The notes under the pieces were generated by a model. The model searched no databases, was not told the origin of the DNA, and saw only the letters and a program-made list of their open reading frames with translations. The translations under genes and the position numbers were made by a program. This document shows, one piece after another, positions 6,648-13,658 of a DNA stretch of 17,684 nucleotides. Numbering within the stretch: the first letter of the stretch is position 1; every line of letters starts with the position of its first letter. This stretch comes from RGIG8745 sp045576655 (GTDB lineage Bacteria; Bacteroidota; Bacteroidia; Bacteroidales; Bacteroidaceae): positions 1 through 17,684 of the forward strand of contig JAZNGW010000035.1 in the NCBI GenBank assembly GCA_045576655.1, written 5' to 3'.

Positions 6648-7556
6648 TCAGTCCTTTTTAAGCCCTGCTTTCAGCGACCGAATCACAGCCGAGTTGAATC
6701 CGGCATGATCCAGCTCGTTAAGTCCTTTGATTGTATAGCCGCCAGGAGTCGTTACCTTGTCAATAGCCTGCTCTGGATGCATACCGGTCTCCTCCAATAA
6801 GGTCACTGCACCTGTCATGGTTTGCATCGCAATTTTTAGGGCATCGGCAGGATAGAAGCCCATTTCAACTCCGCCTTCCATCATAGCCCTAAGATAGCGC
6901 ATCACATAGGCTATGCCACACCCCGCCATCATCATTCCTGACGCTACCATCTTTTCCTCGCAGACTTTAACCTCGCCAACAAGACGAAACAGGTCTGCCA
7001 CCATAGCCACCTTATCTTCCGCGGCATTGCGCGAAGCTGAAACAAAAGTCATGCTATCACCATATTCTGCCGCAATATTTGGCATGGCATAGAATATGGC
7101 AGGCAAGGCGCAATGAGGGGCATCGGGTGTGTTATCCTTCAAGGCGCGGGCATCAACCTCTGCCTGACGAACCTTGCGGCCCTCGTCATCATAGTCGATA
7201 TTGCTCCACACCTTATGGGCAAACATTCTGGAGAGCTGGTCTATGGAGACTCCTGCCGCTACTGACACGACTGTCTGGCGCGAATAGTCCAAGACTTTCT
7301 TTATTCCCGCAACGACTTCTTCCACAAACCACGGTTTGACGGCAAGCACTACCACATCGGCATCTTTCACCGCCTCCGCATTTGACAGCGACATGCCAAG
7401 CGACGGACTTTCCGCCTTCAATTTATCGAGTGTAGACTGCGAACGGGCTGTCACGCACACATCCAGTCCGGCCATCTTACCTGAGGCAGCAGCCTTTGCC
7501 CATCCTTTGGCAAGCGCGCCACCCATATTTCCTGCACCGATTATCGTTACTTTCAT
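6648..7556 (-). CDS. proC: Pyrroline-5-carboxylate reductase
   Basis: ProC reduces 1-pyrroline-5-carboxylate to proline with NAD(P)H in the cytosol. The N-terminal dinucleotide-binding motif GAGNMG is at 7-12, VVLAVKPW at 69-76, the AMPN segment near 157-160, and the C-terminal dimerisation domain has TTPGGYTIKGL (family: TSPGGTT-x-GL). I start at the ATG at 7554-7556, which gives MKVTIIGAGN; an ATG at 7568 would add four residues and overlap the upstream gene. At 302 residues it is longer than the usual 260-280 because of a charged insertion at about 113-150, between SIDQLSR and FYAMPN. It is the last gene of the PASTA-rluD-ddl block; the upstream stop is 4 nt away. Confidence 0.92.
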   Translation of the reverse strand: MKVTIIGAGNMGGALAKGWAKAAASGKMAGLDVCVTARSQSTLDKLKAESPSLGMSLSNAEAVKDADVVVLAVKPWFVEEVVAGIKKVLDYSRQTVVSVAAGVSIDQLSRMFAHKVWSNIDYDDEGRKVRQAEVDARALKDNTPDAPHCALPAIFYAMPNIAAEYGDSMTFVSASRNAAEDKVAMVADLFRLVGEVKVCEEKMVASGMMMAGCGIAYVMRYLRAMMEGGVEMGFYPADALKIAMQTMTGAVTLLEETGMHPEQAIDKVTTPGGYTIKGLNELDHAGFNSAVIRSLKAGLKKD

Positions 7557-7560
7557 ATTA

Positions 7561-8220
7561 TCATTCATTTTCAAATACAAACGTCTTAACGCCCTGATAG
7601 GTTGGGATGTTCACAGCCACGCTGTCGCATTTGCCTGCGTAACCGCCTACAGGGATGCTCAGACACGCATCCTGGGTATACGACTCGGCATCCCCCTGCG
7701 GACGTTCATGAAGGACACTCACATTCACCACCTTCTTGCCATCAGAGCTAACAACTGCATCCTCTTCACAAAAAGCGAATAAGTGCGTCCCCTTTCCCGT
7801 CGTAAGAACTTTCAAAATCATATTGATGTATCCCCCGCCTTTCCACACGCTACCAACTGTCACAGGATCGGATGGAAGTTTTTCAAAATCGCTCTTCGGT
7901 CTTGGCGGCTGGGAATAGATGTGCTGCAGAGAGTAGACCGTAGCACAAGCCTCCGACTCGTCCAAAGCATAACTGCAAACGCATCTGTAGGCCGTATCAG
8001 CAACTGCCGCCACAACATTCTGCGCCACAACAAAACTGCGCCCCTCATCGGATGTTATTTTCACGACCTTCGCAGCCGCATCCGTATGTGCCACAACAAA
8101 GTCCATACGCAACGACGGCACGGACTCGCCCTCGTCTTCGCTGCACGATATCGCAAAAACCGATGTTGCGACTGCAGCAATGAGCAATCGCAACCAGCGC
8201 AACGGACTATTTCTGCGCAT
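7561..8220 (-). CDS. Lipoprotein, possibly NigD-like
   Basis: The 219-residue protein has a basic start (MRRNSPLRWLR), a hydrophobic core and lipobox AISC with Cys26, followed by SEDEGE, which suits surface or outer-membrane sorting. The mature part is beta-rich. Its C-terminal part, with DACLSIPVGGY and NIPTYQGVKTFVFENE, resembles NigD-like lipoproteins of Bacteroidetes; that name is from memory and tentative. The ATG at 8220 is preferred over one at 8253 because the longer form would put 11 extra residues before the signal peptide and overlap the previous gene by 47 nt instead of 14. It overlaps the acyltransferase gene and nearly touches proC, so it is translationally coupled. Confidence 0.65.
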   Translation of the reverse strand: MRRNSPLRWLRLLIAAVATSVFAISCSEDEGESVPSLRMDFVVAHTDAAAKVVKITSDEGRSFVVAQNVVAAVADTAYRCVCSYALDESEACATVYSLQHIYSQPPRPKSDFEKLPSDPVTVGSVWKGGGYINMILKVLTTGKGTHLFAFCEEDAVVSSDGKKVVNVSVLHERPQGDAESYTQDACLSIPVGGYAGKCDSVAVNIPTYQGVKTFVFENE

Positions 8221-9340
8221 CAGCTTTAGCCTTGTTAATTGCCGGATTGGCATACATCTTCAGAATCTGCTCACGCAAGAACGGCACGTCTGGACTGTCA
8301 AGAGTAACGAGCGACAGCTTCTTTGAAATATATCCTTCTAATTCTTCATGCTCAACACCGCCCGCAAGAGTATCGGCAGCAGCAAGATTGCAAGGATACA
8401 GACGGTAGTTGCTGTGAATCTCCCTGTCTATATGCTCTGCCACGATGCGGAAGATGTCAGTCTTAGGAGTCTCTGGATCGAGCGTATCGAGCCATTCATT
8501 AATACAAGGAGCAGCGTGATAGTGGATATGGCCCTTATAGCCGAAAATGCCAATCTTCATATTGTCGAGGTCATCCTGCTTGCTCTTCTTGAAGCCCTCT
8601 ATATCACGCTTGTTCTGAAACTCCATAGCCTTGAGGTAATCGCAAGGATCATATTCGTAAGAGATGGCAAGCGGCACAATATTGAGCGACTTCAAACGCT
8701 CTATGACACTGCCTTCGCCACCCATCACCATCATCTTGAGCACACTTTCCTGAGTGCGGTCGTCCGAATCCTTGGCACGTCCTTCGCGCTGAGCAATCCA
8801 GATATTCTCCTTCTTCTCATTAATAGCAAAGTGCATATAGCTCGACATCTTAGCCGAGGCCATCAGCATCTGACGCATTGTCAGAGCGCGCTGAACAATG
8901 AACGACTTGTTCACACGCACGAGGTCCTTAATCCACGGGCGGATAAGCAGGTTGTCGCCTATGGCAATCTCTACGGTGCTCATACCCTCGTTCAGCAGTG
9001 CATAGCACAACAGAGCAGAGTCAAGGACTATGTCACGATGGTTTGAAACAAAAGTGTAAGCCTTTGACTTGTCGCCACTGATAGCAGAGAAATCGCCAGT
9101 CAAACCAGTGCTGGCATTCTTCAGCAGATTCTCCAAAACAGGATAGATACAGATCTTCTGAAACTCGTTAGAGTCTTTGGAACTGCGAATCATCTGCGCC
9201 ACCTGCTCATAAGGCACCCCCTTATAGACAGTCTCAATAGCAGCCTTAAACTCAGGGTCATCAATTAGTCGATCAAAAACAGCCGGCAGTTCTTCTGGCA
9301 AGAACGGGCGAATGTCATCATAGTCATGAATGTTTGCCAT
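8207..9340 (-). CDS. Glycerolipid acyltransferase-like protein
   Basis: The 377-residue protein looks like a PlsB/PlsC-type acyltransferase, which would place acyl chains on glycerol-3-phosphate or its monoacyl form at the membrane. The evidence is SNHRDIVLDSA at 99-109, which resembles the catalytic HX4D block although the second Asp is five residues from His101, and WIAQREGRAKD at 181-191, resembling the substrate-binding E-G-R block. There is no obvious transmembrane helix, so it would be peripheral. An unusual C-terminal part (about 260-377) includes KGHIHYHAAPCINEW, whose role I cannot name. It is in the same direction as ddl but separated by 238 nt that contain a four-copy repeat, and it overlaps the following lipoprotein gene. 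PlsB versus PlsC activity cannot be decided. Confidence 0.75.
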   Translation of the reverse strand: MANIHDYDDIRPFLPEELPAVFDRLIDDPEFKAAIETVYKGVPYEQVAQMIRSSKDSNEFQKICIYPVLENLLKNASTGLTGDFSAISGDKSKAYTFVSNHRDIVLDSALLCYALLNEGMSTVEIAIGDNLLIRPWIKDLVRVNKSFIVQRALTMRQMLMASAKMSSYMHFAINEKKENIWIAQREGRAKDSDDRTQESVLKMMVMGGEGSVIERLKSLNIVPLAISYEYDPCDYLKAMEFQNKRDIEGFKKSKQDDLDNMKIGIFGYKGHIHYHAAPCINEWLDTLDPETPKTDIFRIVAEHIDREIHSNYRLYPCNLAAADTLAGGVEHEELEGYISKKLSLVTLDSPDVPFLREQILKMYANPAINKAKADAQK

Positions 9341-9454
9341 AGTTGTATGTTTTTAACTTATTTGCAAGCCCGCCACAAAAGCGCGGCGACACTCTAATTA
9401 CATATTATATATACCACCAAAAGCCACAGAGACCGCACTCACTTCTGCGTGCTC
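9341..9454 (-). other. Leader region of the acyltransferase gene
   Basis: This gene-free stretch lies between the 21-bp repeat array and the acyltransferase start. It contains an AT-rich tract TATATATAATATG (minus strand, about 9413-9401) and a GC-rich stretch near 9369-9387 with weak stem potential. No clear TAnnTTTG box is present. A promoter here would be expected given the 238-nt gap after ddl, but I cannot point to one. Confidence 0.25.
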
Positions 9455-9538
9455 AGACTAAGTTTGTATAAACACAGACTGAGTTTGTACGAACTTAGAC
9501 TAAGTATGTACAAACTTAGGCTAAGTTTGAAACTCTCT
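9455..9538. repeat. Four tandem 21-bp palindromic repeats
   Basis: Four direct repeats of exactly 21 bp lie at 9455-9475, 9476-9496, 9497-9517 and 9518-9538, with consensus AGACTAAGTTTGTACAAACTT. The last 16 bases of the consensus, AAGTTTGTACAAACTT, are a perfect palindrome. Individual copies deviate by a few bases; the fourth keeps AGGCTAAGTTTGAAACT and decays at its end. A 21-bp period is about two helical turns, so each palindrome faces the same side of the DNA. The array lies 40 nt past the ddl stop and 115 nt before the acyltransferase start, where an operator would be placed. Confidence 0.85.
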
Positions 9539-9578
9539 CAGCACAAATGCCACAAAAAAGCCTCGCTCCGCCGCTCAA

Positions 9579-10583
9579 TCAGCACCCCAGCTTGTCTTCT
9601 ATAACCTCGGTAAGCACAGCCGACATCTCAAGTCCGGCAGCACGCACCTGCTGAGGAATGAAGCTCGTGGCAGTCATGCCTGGAGTGGTGTTAATCTCCA
9701 GCAAGTTAATCTTATCGACCATCTCGCCATCCTTTTCCTCCTGCGAAATGATGTAGTCGATACGAATAATGCCCGAAGCCCCTATTATGTCATAAATGGC
9801 CGATGTCAGCGCCTGCACCCTCTTGGTTGTCCCTTCCGACAAGCGCGCAGGAGTTATCTCCTCCACCTCACCGTTGTACTTTGCTCCGTAGTCGAAAAAC
9901 TCGTTCTGGCTAACAACCTCCGTAATAGGGAGCACTTGCCCGCCTCCATTGCGAGTCTTGTAAACTCCGTTGGAAATCTCCGTGCCTGTAATTGCCGCCT
10001 CAATCATCACCTCACAACTCTCCTTGAAGGCTGCAGCTATAGCAGGCTGGATGTCGGCAACGGTCTTGCACTTAGTCACACCGAAACTCGAACCACCCTC
10101 GTTAGGCTTGATAAAGCACGGAAGCCCCACTCTGCTCACTACATCCTCGTCGCTGACAGTCTGCCCTGCACGCAGAAGCATTGACTCAGCCACGCGCACG
10201 CCGAACCCCTTAAGGTACTGGTTCAGCACGAACTTATTGAACGTCATAGCCTCCACAAGAATGTTGCTCGTAGAATAAGGTATGCCCAAGAGTTCGAAAT
10301 AGCCCTGAAGGATTCCGTTCTCCCCAGGAGTGCCATGTATAGTTATGTAGGCAAAATCAGGACGCACCACAGCGCCACCAGCCTCAAACGTAAAGTCATG
10401 GCGATTGACCGGAGCATTCACTCCACCATCAAGATGAGCCTCCCAAACTTGTCCTTTTATTTCAATTATATAGACATCAAACTTCTCCCTGTCTATCCAC
10501 GAGTTAATGCCCTGGGCACTACGCATGGACACATCGTGCTCCGACGAGTCGCCACCGGCAATTATTGCTACAATCTTTTTCAT
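9579..10583 (-). CDS. ddl: D-alanine--D-alanine ligase
   Basis: Ddl joins two D-alanines with ATP to make the dipeptide at the end of the peptidoglycan stem. The ATP-grasp enzyme is 334 residues long, normal for the family. Visible motifs are GGDSSEHDVS at 10-19, HGTPGENG at 83-90, the ATP-binding KPNEGGSSFGV at 159-169, and EINTTPGMT at 296-304 with metal-binding Glu296 and Asn298. I start at the ATG at 10581-10583 (MKKIVAII); a TTG four codons upstream is less likely. It follows rluD by 36 nt and belongs to the same unit as the PASTA protein, which also points to cell-wall work. Confidence 0.95.
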   Translation of the reverse strand: MKKIVAIIAGGDSSEHDVSMRSAQGINSWIDREKFDVYIIEIKGQVWEAHLDGGVNAPVNRHDFTFEAGGAVVRPDFAYITIHGTPGENGILQGYFELLGIPYSTSNILVEAMTFNKFVLNQYLKGFGVRVAESMLLRAGQTVSDEDVVSRVGLPCFIKPNEGGSSFGVTKCKTVADIQPAIAAAFKESCEVMIEAAITGTEISNGVYKTRNGGGQVLPITEVVSQNEFFDYGAKYNGEVEEITPARLSEGTTKRVQALTSAIYDIIGASGIIRIDYIISQEEKDGEMVDKINLLEINTTPGMTATSFIPQQVRAAGLEMSAVLTEVIEDKLGC

Positions 10584-10619
10584 TATTATCGTCAACGATT
10601 CTTATCATTATAAACCAGA

Positions 10620-11702
10620 CTAACACTCCTCATTTTTCATATACACACGCCATTTCTCAAAAAGGGCCTGCATATCTGACGGAATCTCAGAAGAGAACAT
10701 CATCTCTTCCCCAGTACGCGGATGCACGAATCCAAGCGTTTTAGCATGAAGCGCCTGCCGAGGGCAAATCTTGAAACAGTTGTCAACAAACTGCTTGTAC
10801 TTGCTAAACTGAGTGCCTCGCAGAATCTGCTCGCCGCCATAGCGCGAGTCATTAAACAGCGTATGGCCTATACGCTTCATGTGAACACGTATCTGATGAG
10901 TTCGCCCTGTCTCAAGCACACACCGCACCAAAGTGACATAGCCAAATCGCTCCAGAACCTCGTAATGCGTAACGGCGTGCTTGCCAATCTCCGAATCAGG
11001 AGGGAACACAGCCATCTGCATGCGATCCTTCGGATGGCGCGCTATATTACCCTCGATACGCCCCTTATCCTCTGAGAAACTGCCCCAAACGAGAGCATTA
11101 TATTCGCGCTTGGTCGTCTTGTTGAAGAACTGTATGCCGAGATGAGTCTTCGCCATGGCTGTCTTTGCCACAACAAGCAAGCCGCTTGTGTCCTTGTCAA
11201 TACGGTGAACCAGCCCAATCTCAGGGTCGTTAATGTCAAACTCCGGCTTGTCCTTCAAGTGCCAGGCAATGGCATTGAGCAATGTGCCGTGCCAGTTACC
11301 GAAACCAGGATGCACCACAAGACCTGCAGGCTTGTTTATTACCATAAGGTCATCATCCTCGTAGACCACATCAAGCGGTATATCCTCCGGAATGATATCG
11401 TTGTCATACAGAGGACGATCAAGCATGACCTTTATCACATCGCCAGGCTTAACCTTGTAGCTACGCTTGACAGGACGGTCGTTAGCCATAATGAACCCCG
11501 CATCAGCAGACTTCTGAATACGGTTGCGAGTCACCCCTGCCAACTGGTTAATCAGGAATTTGTCCACACGGAGCAACTTCTGCCCCTTGTCGGCAATCAC
11601 ACGGTAGTGCTCATAGAGTTGCGACGACTCATCATCGTCGTCATCCATGTCAGTATTAGCAAAATCATCAAGCGAAGAATCCAGTTCCTCAGCTTCCATC
11701 AT
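10620..11702 (-). CDS. rluD: 23S rRNA pseudouridine synthase, RluD type
   Basis: RluA-family enzymes isomerise uridines; RluD acts on helix 69 of 23S rRNA. The 360-residue protein has an acidic N-terminal extension (about 1-30, with DMDDDDDE), an S4 RNA-binding domain at about 44-95, and the catalytic core with HRIDKDTSG at 166-174, where Asp169 is the expected nucleophile. The later segments GRTHQIRVHM and ALHAKTLGF are also typical. Two ATGs lie side by side (11702 and 11699); I used the first. A TTG at 11729 is open but unlikely. The PASTA gene ends 32 nt upstream. RluD versus RluC specificity is inferred from the S4 domain and length. Confidence 0.9.
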   Translation of the reverse strand: MMEAEELDSSLDDFANTDMDDDDDESSQLYEHYRVIADKGQKLLRVDKFLINQLAGVTRNRIQKSADAGFIMANDRPVKRSYKVKPGDVIKVMLDRPLYDNDIIPEDIPLDVVYEDDDLMVINKPAGLVVHPGFGNWHGTLLNAIAWHLKDKPEFDINDPEIGLVHRIDKDTSGLLVVAKTAMAKTHLGIQFFNKTTKREYNALVWGSFSEDKGRIEGNIARHPKDRMQMAVFPPDSEIGKHAVTHYEVLERFGYVTLVRCVLETGRTHQIRVHMKRIGHTLFNDSRYGGEQILRGTQFSKYKQFVDNCFKICPRQALHAKTLGFVHPRTGEEMMFSSEIPSDMQALFEKWRVYMKNEEC

Positions 11703-11734
11703 ATTCAAATCTATATCCGCCACAATCAAAGCAA

Positions 11735-12361
11735 TTAAAAATCAGCATCAACACCCACAATGGAATCAAGCGCGACAGAACTATCAATATAAATGGTGTC
11801 GTCATCATAACCGGCACCAACGCACAGCGTTAACGGCAAGCCCTTAGAAATCCTCTGTTCAGCCGTAAGCCTGCGGTCATTCTGCTTAATGCCGACAACG
11901 AGATCTTTCGGCTCGTCCTCAACTTCCTCGTCTGCAGTCAATTTAAATCCCAAAGACTTAAGCTGAGCTTCAGCCTCACGGCGCGAGCAGTTGCCCACCA
12001 AGTCAGGCAAAACAACAAGAGGCTCATGATCCAGATTCTTTGTAAGATACACAATCCGCCCGCTCTTAACCTCATTGCCAGCCTTAGGCACCTGCCTAAT
12101 AATTACTCCGGCAGGCATATCACGCTGAAATGTAGAGTCGGCAACTACAGCCTCAAGGCCAAGACTACCAAGAGCAATCTCCGCCTCATAGACATTCTGA
12201 CCAACCACATCTATGACCTCAACCTTCTCGCCATGATGAGTATAGTTGTCAAGAAATTGCAATCCTAACAAAGGGAATCCAATCAGAAGGACAAACATCA
12301 AAAGCACGTTTATCCAAAACACCTTTCCTGACCTCCCATTAAAATACGACTTCAGTCCCAT
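11735..12361 (-). CDS. PASTA-domain membrane protein
   Basis: The 208-residue protein has a short cytoplasmic start, one transmembrane helix at about 15-37 and an outer part of two PASTA domains: about 46-111 (VIDVVGQNVYEAEIALGSLGL to VYLTKN) and about 115-183 (VVLPDLVGNCSRREAEAQLKSLGF to PLTLCVG). PASTA domains bind peptidoglycan fragments or beta-lactams in Ser/Thr kinases and penicillin-binding proteins. Here there is no kinase or transpeptidase domain, so it is a stand-alone anchored PASTA protein. Gene order PASTA-rluD-ddl, as I recall it from other Bacteroidales, links it to cell-wall synthesis. An acidic tail (YDDDTIYIDSS) ends it. Confidence 0.9.
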   Translation of the reverse strand: MGLKSYFNGRSGKVFWINVLLMFVLLIGFPLLGLQFLDNYTHHGEKVEVIDVVGQNVYEAEIALGSLGLEAVVADSTFQRDMPAGVIIRQVPKAGNEVKSGRIVYLTKNLDHEPLVVLPDLVGNCSRREAEAQLKSLGFKLTADEEVEDEPKDLVVGIKQNDRRLTAEQRISKGLPLTLCVGAGYDDDTIYIDSSVALDSIVGVDADF

Positions 12362-12392
12362 CTGTAAGTATAAGTTATGTGTATATTCGGTT

Positions 12393-12400
12393 CAAAGGTA
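12393..12400 (-). promoter_or_regulatory. -7 promoter box for PASTA-rluD-ddl unit
   Basis: The minus strand reads TACCTTTG, a full match to TAnnTTTG, 31 nt before the PASTA ATG. No TTTG is found at the expected -33 distance, where the terminator hairpin of rpmH lies instead. Confidence 0.6.
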
Positions 12401-12401
12401 C

Positions 12402-12439
12402 AAAAAAAAGCAGAAGTTATATATAAAACTCCTGCTTTT
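12402..12439 (-). terminator. Intrinsic terminator after rpmH
   Basis: On the minus strand AAAAGCAG (12439-12432) pairs with CTGCTTTT (12413-12406), continued by AGTT/AACT pairing after one mismatch. A run of eight T ends at 12402. It lies 78 nt past the rpmH stop and directly abuts the -7 box of the next unit. Confidence 0.75.
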
Positions 12440-12517
12440 CATTATCATTATGGTAGTAAAATACAATATCTGCTAAAACCACAGCCTCATGCAACTACCT
12501 TAAATCAAAAGAGACGA

Positions 12518-12673
12518 TTATTTTCCGTGGTGCTCGCTTGATACAGTAAGCTGCTTGCGGCCCTTCTTACGACGTGCAGCCAAAACTCTGCGTCCGTTGG
12601 CAGTAGCCATACGCTCACGGAAACCATGCTTGTTCACTCTCTTTCTGTTGTGAGGTTGGAATGTTCTTTTCAT
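12518..12673 (-). CDS. rpmH: 50S ribosomal protein L34
   Basis: Translation of this short minus-strand frame gives 51 residues: MKRTFQPHNRKRVNKHGFRE at the start, RMATANGRRVLAARRKKGRK in the middle, and tail QLTVSSEHHGK. The MKRTFQP start, HGFR-R-M and GR-VL-RR-KGRK signatures are those of L34, a small basic protein of the large subunit. Length is close to the usual 44-52. It has its own promoter about 134 nt upstream and its own terminator, so it is monocistronic here. rnpA and dnaA, often next to rpmH in other bacteria, are absent. Confidence 0.96.
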   Translation of the reverse strand: MKRTFQPHNRKRVNKHGFRERMATANGRRVLAARRKKGRKQLTVSSEHHGK

Positions 12674-12806
12674 CTTTCTATATATTTTTAAGTTATTAAT
12701 TCTTAATCAATACCCACAAAAATAAATCCGTTGCTTCATTACATCTCAATCAGCAACAAAACTTGACTTGGCAACTCTTTTTACCGAAATTATCCCAATC
12801 GGGTTG

Positions 12807-12838
12807 CAAAAGTAGTCATTTTTTATAAATCACCCAAA
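12807..12838 (-). promoter_or_regulatory. Promoter of rpmH
   Basis: On the minus strand TTTG (12838-12835), 20-nt spacer, TACTTTTG (12814-12807) match the Bacteroidetes consensus in both boxes and spacing. The transcript would start near 12800, giving a leader of about 127 nt with a possible GTTGC/GCAAC stem, long for such a short gene. Confidence 0.85.
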
Positions 12839-12864
12839 GTTTAAGACCTTTTTACGCATCTTTT

Positions 12865-12895
12865 TTTGTCATTTTATGAAAAAAGAGTACTTTTG
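12865..12895 (+). promoter_or_regulatory. Promoter of efp
   Basis: TTTG (12865-12868), 19-nt spacer and TACTTTTG (12888-12895) match the consensus. Start would be near 12902, giving a leader of about 114 nt. It is back to back with the rpmH promoter, with 26 nt between the two -33 boxes. Confidence 0.88.
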
Positions 12896-12903
12896 CAGTC
12901 GAT

Positions 12904-12931
12904 TTGCAACGGCATAGGTTGCAACGGCATA
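12904..12931 (+). repeat. 13-bp direct repeat at the efp transcript start
   Basis: TTGCAACGGCATA occurs twice, at 12904-12916 and 12919-12931, separated by 2 nt. It is followed by a hairpin (AACTTA 12931-12936 with TAAGTT 12949-12954). Both sit at the very start of the predicted efp leader. Confidence 0.7.
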
Positions 12932-13015
12932 ACTTAACAAGCAGTTGGTAAGTTTAAGTAAGAAAATAAAAAACATACCGGCTCATTAATCAACAAAAAC
13001 ATATAGAATTTATTT

Positions 13016-13576
13016 ATGTTAGCAGGAGACATCAAGAAAAACGTATGCTTACGCATTGACGGCAGAATCTATGTAGTAATCGACTTCTTGCACGTTAAGC
13101 CAGGCAAGGGAAACACCGTGATGAGAACAAAGCTTCGCGACGTTGCAGACGGACGCGTACTCGAGCGCACATGGATCGTTAGTGCAAAACTTGAAGAAGT
13201 TCAGGTTGACCACCGTCAGTTCCAGTTCCTCTACAAGGAAGGCGAAGACCTCGTATTCATGAACAACGAAACTTTCGAGCAGGTAAACATCCCTCGCGAA
13301 GTAATCACAGGAGTTGACTTCCTTAAAGAAGGCGACAACATCATGGCTGCAATCGATGCTTCATCAGACACAATCCTTACAGGCGAAGTTGCAACAAAAG
13401 TTGTTCTTCAGGTCACATATACAGAGCCTGGACTCAAGGGCGACACTGCTACAAACGCCACTAAACCAGCCACAGTTGAAACAGGCGCTGAAATCCGCGT
13501 ACCTCTTTTCATCAACGAAGGCGACATGATTGAAGTTGACACTCGTGACGGTTCATACGTAACCCGCAAGTCATAA
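13016..13576 (+). CDS. efp: Translation elongation factor P
   Basis: EF-P binds between the P and E sites and relieves ribosomes stalled at polyproline. The 186-residue length is normal. The domain I loop HVKPGKGNTVMRTKL (26-40) carries Lys31 at the tip, the position that is modified in many bacteria. Later are LYKEGEDLVFM and the domain III signature VTYTEPGLKGDTATN, ending IEVDTRDGSYVTRKS. It has its own promoter and a bidirectional terminator, so it is a single-gene unit. No modification enzyme (EpmA/EpmB or EarP) is in the window. Confidence 0.97.
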   Translation: MLAGDIKKNVCLRIDGRIYVVIDFLHVKPGKGNTVMRTKLRDVADGRVLERTWIVSAKLEEVQVDHRQFQFLYKEGEDLVFMNNETFEQVNIPREVITGVDFLKEGDNIMAAIDASSDTILTGEVATKVVLQVTYTEPGLKGDTATNATKPATVETGAEIRVPLFINEGDMIEVDTRDGSYVTRKS

Positions 13577-13596
13577 AATAAAACACAACAAAACAA

Positions 13597-13637
13597 AAAA
13601 CGGGGCATCCACTCAAGGATTTGCCCCGTTTTCTTTT
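13597..13637. terminator. Bidirectional terminator between efp and lptB
   Basis: AAAACGGGGCA (13597-13607) pairs perfectly with TGCCCCGTTTT (13622-13632), with a 14-nt loop. A T-rich run follows on the plus strand to 13638, and an A-rich run precedes it (13591-13600), giving T on the minus strand. It can therefore end efp and lptB, which converge here. Confidence 0.88.
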
Positions 13638-13658
13638 TATCAGATCTTTCGCACACAT

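Noticed and set aside
7336..8229. Plus-strand frames of about 148 residues opposite proC and the NigD-like gene
   Set aside because: They are antisense shadows of the coding frames with no start signals or family features.
8348..9046. 232-residue plus-strand frame opposite the acyltransferase gene
   Set aside because: It mirrors the conserved acyltransferase frame; the minus-strand product has catalytic-type motifs, this one has none.
9455..9538. CRISPR array
   Set aside because: The repeats are contiguous with no spacers and no cas genes are present.
9541..9578. Terminator after ddl
   Set aside because: A T run exists on the minus strand (A 9554-9559), but the GC-rich stretch before it is not self-complementary.
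11142..11738. 198-residue plus-strand frame opposite rluD
   Set aside because: It is antisense to a clear pseudouridine synthase and lacks any domain signature.
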